A stretch of DNA of 64,000 nucleotides. Origin: Amphibalanus amphitrite. Lineage: Eukaryota; Arthropoda; Thecostraca; Balanomorpha; Balanidae. The position numbers were made by a program, and so were the translations under genes. The stretch lies in the NCBI RefSeq assembly GCF_019059575.1, contig NW_024881522.1:655001-719000 (forward strand), read 5' to 3'. Under the pieces are notes generated by a model that saw only the letters and a program-made list of their open reading frames with translations, did no database searches and was not told the origin of the DNA. Positions within the stretch are counted from its first letter, which is position 1. Each line of letters begins with the position of its first letter. Shown in pieces: positions 29,703 to 41,064 of this stretch.

Positions 29703-32700
29703 CAACAACGGGATACGATATATGCGTGTCAAACCGTGGCAGCAGTCAATGTTTAAAGCAAAATAATATGTAGTACCTATATTTTGCTAAATGTGTGAGC
29801 CGAGGTGGTTTTCTCAAAAGTTCGTTGGAGGTGAGGTATGGCTAGTTTGAGCATAATTATGAACATTATGATGGTAGAAAATGACCTTATGCTCATGATA
29901 CAATGAAATGATATTAAAATAAGTCCAAAAAGTATTATGATATATTTCGACTTGCGTCGTCTTCAGAATGTACATTTTCGGAATTGTCGACGAACAAATT
30001 CAAATCCTTTCAAAATAGCGTGCAACATTTTTGTGAGATCTCTGGCTAACAAATTTTTGAAAAACTCACTTTTGCTGAAAAGAAACAGGTACGGACGTAA
30101 CACACAACTTCGATGTCTTTGTGGCACCAACAAAGCTGTGCTAAGGAGCTTGTGCCATGTTCGGGAAGACGACGTGGTATTGTTGTCATACTGTCATCCA
30201 TACTGCTCGCAGCCTAGGCATACTCTCTCATAGTCGCCAATATTTGACAGCAGTGCTCTGGCGAGTCTGGTCCTGTCTGTCCCAGCCACCACAAGACCGC
30301 GGGGCGATTGTGGGCCGGCCTATACCGGGGAGCCTGACGGCGTCCCAGACCCGGATTGTTTGCGGAGTGGTCGGCCCTGGGGAGAGCGGCTATCGGACCC
30401 CGCCGCCCCCGCCCCGGCCCCGCCCCCGCCCCGCCCCGTGTCGCCGCTCTGCCGCTGTAACTCCGACGATGGACGACTGCACTCCGATTGCACAGCCAAA
30501 TCTTGCGCCAAAAACGGCGGTGATCCGATTGCCCGCAGGACAATTTTCTGTGACCTTCAGATAGTTTGATTGAAGCATTGGGAACGGGTAAGCTGCGAAG
30601 ATCATTTGATTTTGTTAATCCGAAGGGTGTCTGTTCAAAACAATCCAAATTTGTGCAATGCTGCTCGAGATCAAATGTCAACAAGCCGTAAATAACTAGT
30701 TTATTTTTCTTTCCGGTTCCGATGTTTCCTCAATCGCCATTTCATTCCGTCTGCCACTGTCGCAGCCACTCAGCGACGGTCCAGGCCAGACGCGCACGTG
30801 TTACCTCAGCGCCACCGGATGTCTCCCGCTGGCTCCAAGTTCTCCAATCTGTGCGACGAGACCGGCACGGCGGGCCGCTATCGGCCGCCAAACGCTGGCG
30901 ACGATCACTGTCGTCCCGGCCGCGACCAACCCGGCGACACCGCCCGCGGGCAGAAAGGTCAGCCGGGGCGGCCCGCTGCGCCGCCTCTGATTGGCTGACA
31001 GATCGCAGTCGCGGCGGGGAATGGGTTTCGTTCTAGCGCACCGGGCTCCTCGTCTCAGCAGAGATGATAGTCAGGCCACCACCGCGATGACCAAAAGAGA
31101 GCACCGAATGAGTGTAAATATCGCCAGAGATGAGCCAGGCTGACCTCGAGGCAAGCTGATGAGATTCGCAGCTATAATACGCCGACCTATCCGACATCGG
31201 AGCGGACCAACTGTGCCACCGACATTTCAGATAAACGGCTCTGATATTTCAGCTCGCAAAGCTGGCGATTCGCCGCGCTCCGGGCGCCTTTGGATTCCCG
31301 GACCCGGTGTTCGAGTAATTCTGAGTCGAGCGGCGTCATTCACAGTTTCAGCGGCGAAAAATGTCCCTCGGGAACATCTTTTTGGACATCTGCACGCGTC
31401 CCGAGCGTCCCGGTGTAGGTGAACCCATTCCGGTCCGGAACTAATTTGAAAAAGAAGTGCAAATGAAATGCTCGGCGCCAGTTTTCTGCCGGAAAATGAT
31501 GCTGAGAAGGCTATGGCCAAATCGAGCGTGGATGCAAGGTGAATTTCTGGTAACTCAGAAATCAATTCATAACTCCTGTCAAGAAGCACAGCTGGTCTGT
31601 GTGGCTCAGCAAAAAGGAAAACTAATCGAATATAAAGTAAATAATTTATCGTAAGTTATTCCGAATGTCACATCGAATTTTACGATCAGCAGGTAACGAT
31701 GTTTTATTGACCGCTGGGTGATCCAACTTGAGTCCTGAGCTCCAGCCTGGTCTAAATCCCCTGAATCGCCCCACTCCTTCATGCCATCGATTGAATCTAC
31801 GTAGCATCAGGCTCCATTCGTTTTCTCTTGCATCATGCATCTGTACCCGAAGAAGCCGCACCTGTCTATCATATTTCAGCCTCCCTCCTAGTCTGCATCT
31901 GAGAAGCGACTGACATCTGGCGCGATTCCGTCGACTTCCCAGACACGCCGTCTGCCCTCTCTGGGAGTGGGACGAGCCGCGTCTGAGGCGGCTGTAGTCA
32001 GCCGAGTGTAATTTCGGCAATGGCCATTATCGCTCCCCGCGGTGCTGTTTAGACGGACGTAATCCAGCGGACGCCACAGCCGGCCCCGCCTCAATTGGGA
32101 GCGGTAAATTTCCATGACGTCTTGCTAAAAACACGAGCTGCCACGGGAAAAGGACCCGTGTTGCTTGATGCTGTTTTTTGTTTCTCATAAAAATGAATGT
32201 ACGTAAAAAGCAATGGTTTTTCATCACCGGTCAGGCTACAAATTCGATGACACGACACATGAAGTACCTACACAAATGTATGGCTCAAGTCTCCTCGTCT
32301 GTCGCATAAAGTCGTCTGGTCATATTTTTGTGAACTGGAAATATCTGCTAAACTGAAAGCCTCTCGTATGCAAGAGTGAATATGCAAAGCACTTTATATA
32401 GTACAACCAAATCTCACTAAAAGGCTTCCGGTGCTCGTCCGCATACGAGCATGCCTACCTTTTTCGAATTGGTATATATTTAGCATTATATTCTTCCTTG
32501 TGTACAACAACAAGCTGTAAAATAAAAACGCCATGTTTCTTTCAAACGAGCTTGTTTGCGGAGTCATTAAGCACTTAATAAGTACACTTCTTGCCCATAA
32601 ATTACCATCTGTTGACTTTTACTTCCACAAGAAGACATTTTGCAGCACGCACATGTGTGAAGAAAATGCCATCCACTTTGAAGTAAAAATGGGCAGCAAA

Positions 32701-33815
32701 ACGCTTTTACATCTTTCACTAGCAACAGTGTCATGTTTATAACCGGCCGAATTAATTAGGTATGTTTCCCTCTTAGTTGTACCGCATTCCTCATTAAATT
32801 AACGAACCGAATCCATCTATTATCAGTATTCCGTCACAGTTTGCAGCTCACCCAAACAGAGTACAGAACAACCCGTGTTTTTGGTGTCCGCCGGCCACAA
32901 ATTCATCGGTCGGACGGAAGCAATCGTCCAGCACGCAGCAAACACCATCGGACGAGCTATGGCGTAGCCGTGCTTCGTAACAGCAGCATTCCACTGAACG
33001 AAAAACAGCATTGCACGCGGCCACTGGTGTAGCTCAAGACAAAATGGGATCCATTGAAATATTACAGATCGCCCAGGAGCCGGCCATTCAGAGAAGATGA
33101 TCCATAAAACATCATCCGGTTCAATGGCATCAGTGAAGAGTTGTGTCTCTTCTCAAGAAGTTCAGCTTTGTGGAAGTTCAAGCTGGGAAGTTATGTGCTA
33201 CATTTTGCTGGAGCGCAAATTAAAGCGTGCCTGGTTTGACGCCGGCAGTCAGTTTCCTCCGAACTATCGCCTAGGGAGCTGTTCATGCCACGGATGAGCT
33301 ACCGCTCCTTGGAAGCCCGACTGTCCGCTGGGTGTCCACTGGACGACTTCTCAGGACCGAGCAGACCGTGAGGAGACAGAAGAGCCTCCCCAGCTGTGCT
33401 TAGGACATTTGCGACTGAGTGGTTAAGTATATTTTCAAAATACTACGAACGTAGTTGCGACGCCCCAGCTGGCTTCTAAAACCAAAGATGACCTTCAAAT
33501 TTTCGATCCCTGGAACTTGAGAATGATGACCTTGCATGTCTAATCTGCTCTCATACGTGTGACGGTTCGATGCCTATTGACATCATGCACCCAATTATGC
33601 ACGAATCGAATATGCATCTCTCATCCAACTAGGATTTACTACAAAAGTCAAAAAAGCTAGCAAAAGTCAGTTGCTATTGCAAGTATCTATTTAGAAAAAA
33701 AAATATTGTTACTTCTTCCAGTCTACCGGATGGTTTTCTTATAGATTATTTTGATTCAAGGCTTAATTGTAATCAAAGCTTAGCACAAATAGTGTAATGT
33801 AATTCAGTAATTAAG
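29703..33815. other. No gene recognised; GC-rich island near 30740-31040
   Basis: Mostly AT-leaning intergenic DNA. Around 30370-30450 there is a CCCCGCC-rich simple stretch. Around 30740-31040 there is a CpG-rich block ending in CTGATTGGCTGAC, an inverted CCAAT box at about 30990. This resembles a promoter, but no linked exon is visible. Open frames are short and lack domains. Confidence 0.4.
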
Positions 33816-34716
33816 TAGGGGAGAGTGGGGCAAAGCGGCCACCCGGGGCAAAGTGGCCACCCATCGTTTTAGGCCTTCATAGCTGGCTTCAGTTCCAATT
33901 TATGGTTTCCAATTATACTTCTCTTCACGGTCGTTCGAATGAGCCAGACCGGGGTTTCAGGCCCATCACAATTGTTCTGTTAAACACGGAAAAGCATTTC
34001 TTGCCAGGTTGCCAACTATGTTTACAATTTTTAAATGTTATGTTATTCCATAACCGTTCGGAATTTTTATAAGCGTTCTTGTCCATGCATTGCATGGTTA
34101 TCGTACATGTATTCTACCAATTTTAATGTCTTTTACCCAACTAATAGCTAAGCTGGAATATTTTTGTCTCGGGCGGTATGCGCGGGGCAAAGTGGCCGGG
34201 GCAAAGTGGCCACCCCCCCAATTGACCATAAGTTGCTTCCATCTGGATAAAAAACATTATTTATATTCAAATGTGTCGTCATGCATTCATCTTGGCCACT
34301 TTTCAGTTGCATGAGTTACCAAATAATGCAATTAAATGTTTATTTTCATGAAAATCCATTCTTTGTTTACCTACACGTGGAAGATGAGAAAGTAGACATC
34401 CATCCTCGCTTAACCTTGTCACCATCAAATACCCTAGTCGTACACGAGGCAACTATTTTGTCTCTCATATCGGGACTTGAGAAGACGCCGGTGGCCGCTT
34501 TGCCCGAGGGTATGGGGCAAAGTGGCCAATATGCATAGGTTTAAAGTTTTGTCAATATCTTTCATATGTGAACGCCTTTGGAAATAAAACGCAGTTGAAA
34601 TAAAAGGCAACTTAATAGGGATCACATTGGTATAGAAAGAATCCTTCCAAGTTAAAAAATCAAGCGTTGGCATCGTGAGAAGCGTTAGGGTGGCCGCTTT
34701 GCCCCACTCTCCCCTA
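33816..34716. mobile_element. TA-flanked MITE with GGGGAGAGTGGGGCAAAG ends
   Basis: The terminal inverted repeats TAGGGGAGAGTGGGGCAAAG / inverse run for about 29 bp with at most minor change. TA sits at both edges (33816-33817 and 34715-34716), which fits a Tc1/mariner-type target. The 14-bp word GGGGCAAAGTGGCC recurs inside: twice near the left end counting a variant, at about 34193-34214 twice in tandem, and at about 34514-34527. Further inverted forms lie near the right. No coding sequence. Confidence 0.75.
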
Positions 34717-35232
34717 TCTGAAATTTTACTAAATAAATTTCATAAGTAGGTAAAAGCAGAATGTGTATGATTACAAAAATACCTATTAATTGAAAAATGT
34801 TTGTATAAATGCAACGGCCTAAAACATAATTCCTTCAGGTATCTCACAGTTTTCTATCCGGATAATGGTTGTTAGAACAACAAAGAAGCACGTAGGTCTT
34901 TTCCTCATCAATCACTGTCTCACTGCAGGGCGACATTCATCACCGAACTAGCTGGGTCCTCTGACAGGTGATAACAAAGAGCTGCTGCCCCAAGAGACTG
35001 ATACCGAGAATAGAGCTTGATGGCATGCAAACAGGGGGGAGACTCTCATATTATGGAGTGCTTCTGAATTAAATCGTGCCAACTGCCAGTTGCAAGCAGA
35101 AAAGCATCGGAGTTTATTTTGTTCCAGAGACCAGACATTTTTTTAAAGCCATGTAGTATGTTCTGTTGCTGTTCATCTTCGGCATCGTGCAAATGTGTGG
35201 CAGTAGACACCTTGAAATCCAATTGCTGTGGC
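34717..35232. other. No gene recognised
   Basis: Intergenic DNA between two MITEs. I see neither gene nor repeat structure. Confidence 0.5.
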
Positions 35233-36141
35233 TTAACCCTCGCCGGCACAGGGGGGGGGGGGGTTGATGCAACCCCCCTAAGGTTTTTCGCGAATAACTC
35301 GCGTAAAAAGCGGCCGATCGCGACGAAACTTTCAGTACCCTCGCATTGATCAATTTTACACCTACCCTGAAAATTGTATGACCCTGACCCCAATGACCTT
35401 TGACCTGTGACCTCTTTTCTGTGACCATGTTTGGCCGAAATCGCGGTTCGGCGCATGTCGGCTCGCATTAGCCGCCCGTTTGCAAGCTTTTCGTGGTTTC
35501 AAACGTTCAAACATGTGATTTGATGTTGCTCCCATGCATTAGGGTGGGTGTCAAGGTCACCTGAAGGTCAGGTCAGGTCATTGACCTTTGGTGACCTCGG
35601 GTGACCTCGGTTCACTTTTTCGAGTTTTACATGTTTCTAGGCTAGTTTTTGGAGCTGAATTCGAATTTAGCAACCATTTGAACATTTACGAAGTAGTTTT
35701 GGTGCCTTCGTAACATGTTACGAAGCTGTCCGAGGCGGTTGACACGTATTACGAATACCCGTCACAACCCCTACCGGTTGACCTGACCTGACCTGACCCG
35801 ACCTGGTCTAAATGCTTAAAGACATCATCTCTGATCAAAACTAACACGATATTCGTGATCAGCACCCCGGAAAACCACATATCAGCCACACTTTACGACT
35901 TTCTAACAGGTCCCGATTTTCCCGGTTTTCGGGTCATTGACCTGACCTGGAAGGTCACCCGATGACCTAGGACCTTAAAATTGGGTATCATCGGCTTCGT
36001 CTCGTGACGGGCAACACGCTCGTTTTTTCCGCGAAGCTCTAGCTCGATCAGGGGCCAAACGCGAGGGGGGGGGGTCGTACCAACCCCCCCCCCCCTTGTG
36101 CCGTCGAAGGACTCAAAATGGCCTGTGCCGGCGAGGGTTAA
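35233..36141 (+). mobile_element. TTAA-flanked MITE, family 2, copy D (piggyBac-like)
   Basis: TTAA lies at 35233-35236 and 36138-36141 around a 901-bp element with CCCTCGCCGGCACAGG ends. It is related to copy E in opposite orientation. The ends resemble family 1, but the interior is only partly related. Perfect IR-1 palindromes are AGGTCA-T-TGACCT at 35575-35587 and, with one consensus variant, GGGTCA-T-TGACCT at 35931-35943. A run of direct AGGTC units lies at 35566-35580 and TGACC units at about 35778-35803. G tracts sit at both ends. No coding sequence. Confidence 0.85.
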
Positions 36142-36834
36142 TACGACAGGGTGATGTTTTTTTTTAGACATCCTTGACAGAATGTGGGCTCTTTTGACCT
36201 GCTGTGTGCTGAATTGATCCGTAAATTTCTTCAAAAAATATATTTTAGAGTTTGTTTTGGGTTACTTTTGTGAGCGTTTTGCCTAGGAAGCAAAGAGATA
36301 GTCGATATCCTATAAGATGTGAGGAAAAAAACGAGATCATGAGTACATTTAGCAATAATGATGACGATTTGAATACTGATGATGATATTGATGATGATAG
36401 TATTAATGATGATTTCCTTCCCATTTTACAGTATCATCACCTGTACCGAAATTAGAAGAGCTAATAAACGATTATTTCCAACGAGCCCTGCATTCTCTTG
36501 CCTCACTCGCTATGTCACGTATGTACTCGACTATACTGAGGCTCGCCTCCTCCTCGCATACATGCCAAGTGCCACAGCACGACCTGCACATGACAGTAGC
36601 AGCCGCTGCCACGCCACCACTGCCTTTAGCTGTGAGAACAGAACAGGTGGCTCACGTGTCGTCATCCATAATGCTATCAAAAGTATACAAACTTGGGCCA
36701 AAATGTATTAGTTTTGTCGATGAGAAAATCACTAAGGACTCTTATCACTATATGAGGGACTTTACATAGCAGTGGCCTTCTGTTATCGCTTCCGCTAAGG
36801 CTATGCGGGAAAGATAGACGTGAGATAGTATCCT
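36142..36834. other. No gene recognised; short GAT-rich microsatellite
   Basis: A spacer between two TTAA MITEs. Positions 36357-36414 are an imperfect GAT/AAT trinucleotide repeat. Open frames (for example 36379-36711) are without recognisable domains. Confidence 0.5.
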
Positions 36835-37862
36835 TTAACCCTCGCCGGACTTATTGGTTTTCTACATACGCGCCGGCCGAGGGGGGGCGGGTACGACCCC
36901 CCTCGCCGTTTCGCCCCTGGTGGAGCTAGTGCGTCGCGGAAAAAAACGAGCGTGTGCGCCGTTACGAGACGCAGAGATTGGTGCCCGATTTTAAGGTTCT
37001 AGGTCAACCGGTGACCTCTGAGGTCAGGTCAATTGCCCCAGGGTACGGTTCAGTTTTTGGTGAATAACTTCGCAAAAAACGGCCGCAGAGCCGCGATTTT
37101 GGCAGCATCGTGTTCGCCTCGCTCAGGCGCGTCGAATGATATACTTTTTGTTCGGGTCAGGTCAACTTAGGGTGTTGACCTCAGGTCAAGGTCAGGTCAG
37201 CACCCCCAGGTCACGAAGTTGGTCGAAAGAGGTCATGTCGCATATCATTCGATTCGGCAGGTCTTCCTGAGTCCATTGGTGGCTTTCTCGACTCGCTAGC
37301 TCAATTTGATCGGGAGTTATTAACGAAAAACTAATACGACCTTGATGACGTCATAAATGACGTCACGGAAGGTCAACATTGCAAAAGTGACGCATCTAAC
37401 CTTGCAAGGAGTGCATCAAATCACGATTCTGTGTGCTTGAGATAGTTGGAGATCGTTCCCGGCGCCAGAATAGCAGTTTTCATTTTCCCCCGTTGACTTA
37501 TAATGGTGAGGTCACGAAAATGACCTGACCTCATATGACCTTTAGGAAAAATCCGAGATATACAAGTTGTGAGACTCATAATGGATACTAGATCCTGCAA
37601 GTTTCATTTCCCTGTGACATCTCCTCTGGCAGTGAGGGCGTTGCGAAGTTGCGACATCTGAAGACCGTGCAGAGGTTCACTTATGACGTCATAGGTCAGT
37701 GACCTGACCTGACCCAAAAATGCGGTTGGTGTCAAAAGATGCGGCTTGGATCAAAGGTCGGGTATGCCAAGGTTCAGCTCTCTATCGCCAGCGTGTTCGG
37801 AGCTATCGCGAAAAAACCCTATGGAGGGGCGGCACCCCCCCCCCTCGGCCGGCGAGGGTTAA
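36835..37862 (+). mobile_element. TTAA-flanked MITE, family 1, copy C (piggyBac-like)
   Basis: TTAA lies at 36835-36838 and 37859-37862 around a 1020-bp element beginning CCCTCGCCGG and ending CCGGCGAGGG. It has the same orientation and nearly the same sequence as copy B. One end carries an extra module of about 27 bp between the terminus and the G tract. TGACGTCA occurs at 37346-37353, 37358-37365 and 37684-37691. A perfect AGGTCA-G-TGACCT palindrome sits at 37693-37705, immediately next to the third CRE. Confidence 0.87.
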
Positions 37863-37931
37863 AGGGAATGTGGCATTCTTTCGCTGGAGAGTGATCGACG
37901 AACATTGCCTTTTTAAAGTGACCAGCCCACC

Positions 37932-38828
37932 TTAAACCTCGCCGGCACAGGCCATTTGCGTCCTTCGACGGGACAGGGGGGGGGGGGGTACGACCCCCCT
38001 CGCGTTTGGCCCCTGATCGAGCTAGAGCTTCGCGGAAAAACGAGCGTGTTGCCCGTCACTAGAGGAAGCCGATGATACCCAACTTTAAAGTCATAGGTCA
38101 TCGAGTGACCTTCCAGGTCAGGTCAATGACCCGAAAACCGGGAAAATCGGGACCTGTTAGAAAGTCGTAAAGTGTGGCTGCTATGTGGTTTTCCGGGGTG
38201 CTGATCACGAATATCGTGTTAGTTTTGATCAAAGATGATGTCTTTAAGCATTTAGACCAGGTCGGGTCAGGTCAGGTCAGGTCAACCGGTAGGGGTTGTG
38301 ACTGGTATTCGTAATACGTGTCAACCGCCTCTGACAGCTTCGTAACATGTTACGAAGGCACCAAAACTACTTCGTAAATGTTCACATAGTTGCTAAATCC
38401 GAATTCAGCTCCAAAAACTTGCCTAGAAACATGTAAAACTCGAAAAAGTGAGCCGGGGTCACCCGAGGTCACCAAAGGTCAATGACCTGACCTGACCTTC
38501 AGGTGACCTTGACACCCACCCTAAGGTATGAGAGCAACATCAAATCACATGTTTGAACATTTGAAACCACGAAAAGCTTGCAAACGCGCGGCTAATGCGA
38601 GCCGACATACGCCGAATCGCGATTCCGGCCAAACATGGTCTCGGAAAAGAGGTCACAGGTCAAAGGTCATTTGGGTCAGGGTCCATGAAAATTTCGAAGC
38701 GAAGGTATTGAAACTTCCGTCGCGATCGGCCGCTTTTTACTCGAGTTATTCGCGAAAAACCTTAGGGGGTTGCATCAAATAGGCCAATGACCTGACCTGA
38801 CCTTCATTTACTTGCCGGCGAGGGTTAA
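37932..38828 (-). mobile_element. TTAA-flanked MITE, family 2, copy E (piggyBac-like)
   Basis: TTAA lies at 37932-37935 and 38825-38828 around an 889-bp element. Its left terminus has one change (ACCTCGCCGG) and its right end is the usual CCGGCGAGGG. It begins 69 bp after copy C. It is the inverse of copy D and shares most of its length. A perfect AGGTCA-A-TGACCT palindrome lies at 38476-38488. A near-perfect one (AGGTCA-A-TGACCC) lies at about 38118-38130. Direct GGTCA units lie at about 38264-38285. Confidence 0.85.
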
Positions 38829-40060
38829 CACTAGTTTTGAGTTGAGATAGCCAAATTGGGGTCTCTGGCTTGCACTTCCCGGTTTGGGCACTCACAACAT
38901 CGATAAAGGCTTTAATTCGGAGATATTTTATTCCAAAGTTGCAGGACTTTGGATTCAGAGGGGTTAGTACATTTAAATGCCCCCTCTGAATTTGTGACGT
39001 CAGCGCAGATCTAGCAGTTTTAAAATCTGATACTAATATCTTTTGTGAAGCAGTGGTGGTATATGCTATTTGCGCGCAACATCTGCCGCACTTTCAAGAT
39101 ACCAAATTATTGCTTCCAAATGACGTCATAGGAACAATAAAGGCTCCGAAAAAAATTCGTTGTCTAATATCTCCAAAGCCGGTTAATATTTTTCCATTTT
39201 GAAAATGGAATTAGGTGGATACTCATTTTTGCTCACTCCAAAGTCCAAATCATGCGACACCACTTCTAAACCAATTTATTAACATTTTTGAAGGTGGGAG
39301 GGTCCCTTTAATGACAATCTTTCGAACCAAACAAAAATGGTGAAATAAAGCGTTTATTTTTTAAAGACCCCTCATTTCGACATCGTGTGTTTGTGTTCGC
39401 TGACTACTGAAATAATTCAGCCGCATCTTTGAACTTACTCAAAAAGTTAACTGTTGTGTAGTTTTTTTTTCTTGTGTGTATGTGTGAATGTTGGAGGTTG
39501 GATGAATGTCAGCCCTCGTTGGACTCAGTTTCCTGTAGAAACTGCCCTAATAAATTGATGTGATATGCCACATGGTGAATTAGTTCCGATGTGACCTAAG
39601 AATAAGCAAAGTGAGTGGGTCAATATTTGTAAAAGAAACTTTTCCTGTGTAGCCTCCTGATCTAATAATGCAAGAACTTTGTGCTATGATTAAGAGGTGA
39701 AGCTATCCGTCCCAGAGTTGGCATGAAAATTTAGCTCTAGGCACTGTATATGTACAGTATTGTATGGGAAAAAAATTTAAAGATGTCGGCACGCTACGGT
39801 GAACTTTGACGTTCTTAGTGAGCAGATGCTGTTTGTTTTAAAACAGAACAGACCATGCATGCAACGAATTATCGATAAGGCAATTGGCGTTCCACGTACT
39901 AGTTTCTGCGCCAGGAGACTACTTCCTTTTGCAGAAATCGACTACGACGAATTGGCTGTACGGTGCCGTTCCACGAGAGCACATGCCGATTCACCCACGG
40001 CTGGGGGGAGGTGAGGAGGGGGGCGGGAGGCCCGCAGGTGCGCCGTCTCCCACCGCCCGC
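38829..40060. other. No gene recognised; 38829-39320 may be a further repeat
   Basis: Positions 38829-39320 hold two more perfect TGACGTCA sites (38995-39002 and 39121-39128) and an end-like GTGGGAGGGTCCCTTTAATG at about 39295-39315. This suggests another dispersed element, but I cannot find a matching inverted end. The rest is AT-rich upstream DNA of the lectin gene. Confidence 0.35.
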
Positions 40061-40065
40061 GGGCG

Positions 40066-40104
40066 TATATAGCCTCCCCCTCGACCGCACCGCACTCAGC
40101 ATTC
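40066..40104 (+). promoter_or_regulatory. Core promoter of the lectin gene (TATA box and initiator)
   Basis: TATATA at 40066-40071 is followed by TCAGCATT, whose A at 40098 lies about 32 bp from the TATA start. This is the usual distance for a transcription start at an arthropod TCA-type initiator. The implied 5' untranslated region is 40 nt, reaching the ATG at 40138 (context GTCGCCATG). The upstream DNA at 40005-40060 is GC-rich. Confidence 0.65.
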
Positions 40105-40137
40105 CGTTCCGTCCGATCGCCTATCGTCACCGTCGCC

Positions 40138-41064
40138 ATGAGGTGCCTTCTCGCTGTCTGCGCCGCTCTGGTGTCGCTCCTGGCGGCAGCCGCGGCCGAG
40201 GATTGTCCCGACGGGTTTGAGGATCTCGGTCTGGGCGACAACCACTGCTACATGTACGCCAACGAGAGCAATTCATGGACACTGGCCTACACAGCCTGTC
40301 TGACCAGCGCCAGCGGCACTGGCAACCTGCTGTCCCTCAGTGACGCCAGCAGCTTCTACCCGCAGTACTATAAGGTCACAGAGGCCGAACAGGACTACTG
40401 GACCGGCCTTCTGAACGTGGGCGGTGAGAAGAGCTGGGCCGACGGCACTCCCTATGTCGGCTCCGAAATCGACCAGTTCATTGCTGAGGACGCCGGGAAC
40501 GACCTGTACGGCTACATGTCCGGCAAGGACGGCCTGTTCCGCTTCGACAACGCGAGCACGCAGCGTCCGTACATCTGTTACGTGGACCTGACGGAGGCGC
40601 CGACGACCACGGCGCCGCCGCCGACGCAGCCGCCCTGCGAGGCCGGCTGGCTGCAGTACGGAGAGGTCTGCTACCTGTTCAGCGACGACCAGCAGTACTG
40701 GGGCTCGGCCGGACACGCGTGCCACCTCCAGGGCGCCGAGCTGATCTCCATCAACAACTCACAGCTGCTGACCTTCCTGCTGCTCAGCGCCGACGACTCG
40801 ATCATCTACTGGACCGGCCTGGAGAACCAGAATGAGACGTACGTCTGGGAGGACGGCACGTCGGCCGATAACGTGCCGGACGTGCTCGGTCCCTACCTGG
40901 ACGACTGGGCGGAGGGGAGCGACTGCGTGGCGCTCAACGCTGGAGCGTACCCCGATCCGCCCCTGCAGCACCTCAACTGTCTTACCGAGCAGAACTACAT
41001 CTGCTACAAGCAGGCCAACTCGGACGAGCTGTTCGACAGTGGGGCCGGCAGCTACTGGCTGTAA
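40138..41064 (+). CDS. Secreted protein with two C-type lectin-like domains
   Basis: Single-exon, 308 residues. Residues 1-20 are a clear signal peptide (basic start, Leu/Ala core, Ala-rich cleavage region). The first C-type-lectin-like domain spans Cys23 to about Cys147, with the WTGL core and an Asn-glycosylation motif (NES). A Thr/Pro linker at about 151-166 joins it to the second domain, Cys167-Cys289, again with WTGL and the closing CLTEQNYICY. The canonical sugar-specificity triplets (Glu-Pro-Asn or Gln-Pro-Asp) and the Trp-Asn-Asp calcium motif are absent or altered in both domains, so calcium-dependent sugar binding is doubtful. High GC third positions against AT-rich flanks support real coding. 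Family members act in invertebrate immunity, cuticle/mineral matrices or adhesion. The specific role here is unknown. Confidence 0.9.
   Translation: MRCLLAVCAALVSLLAAAAAEDCPDGFEDLGLGDNHCYMYANESNSWTLAYTACLTSASGTGNLLSLSDASSFYPQYYKVTEAEQDYWTGLLNVGGEKSWADGTPYVGSEIDQFIAEDAGNDLYGYMSGKDGLFRFDNASTQRPYICYVDLTEAPTTTAPPPTQPPCEAGWLQYGEVCYLFSDDQQYWGSAGHACHLQGAELISINNSQLLTFLLLSADDSIIYWTGLENQNETYVWEDGTSADNVPDVLGPYLDDWAEGSDCVALNAGAYPDPPLQHLNCLTEQNYICYKQANSDELFDSGAGSYWL

Noticed and set aside
40273-40725. 150-codon Arg/Val-rich open frame antisense to the lectin gene
   Set aside because: It is a mirror of the GC-rich lectin coding sequence with no start context or domain.
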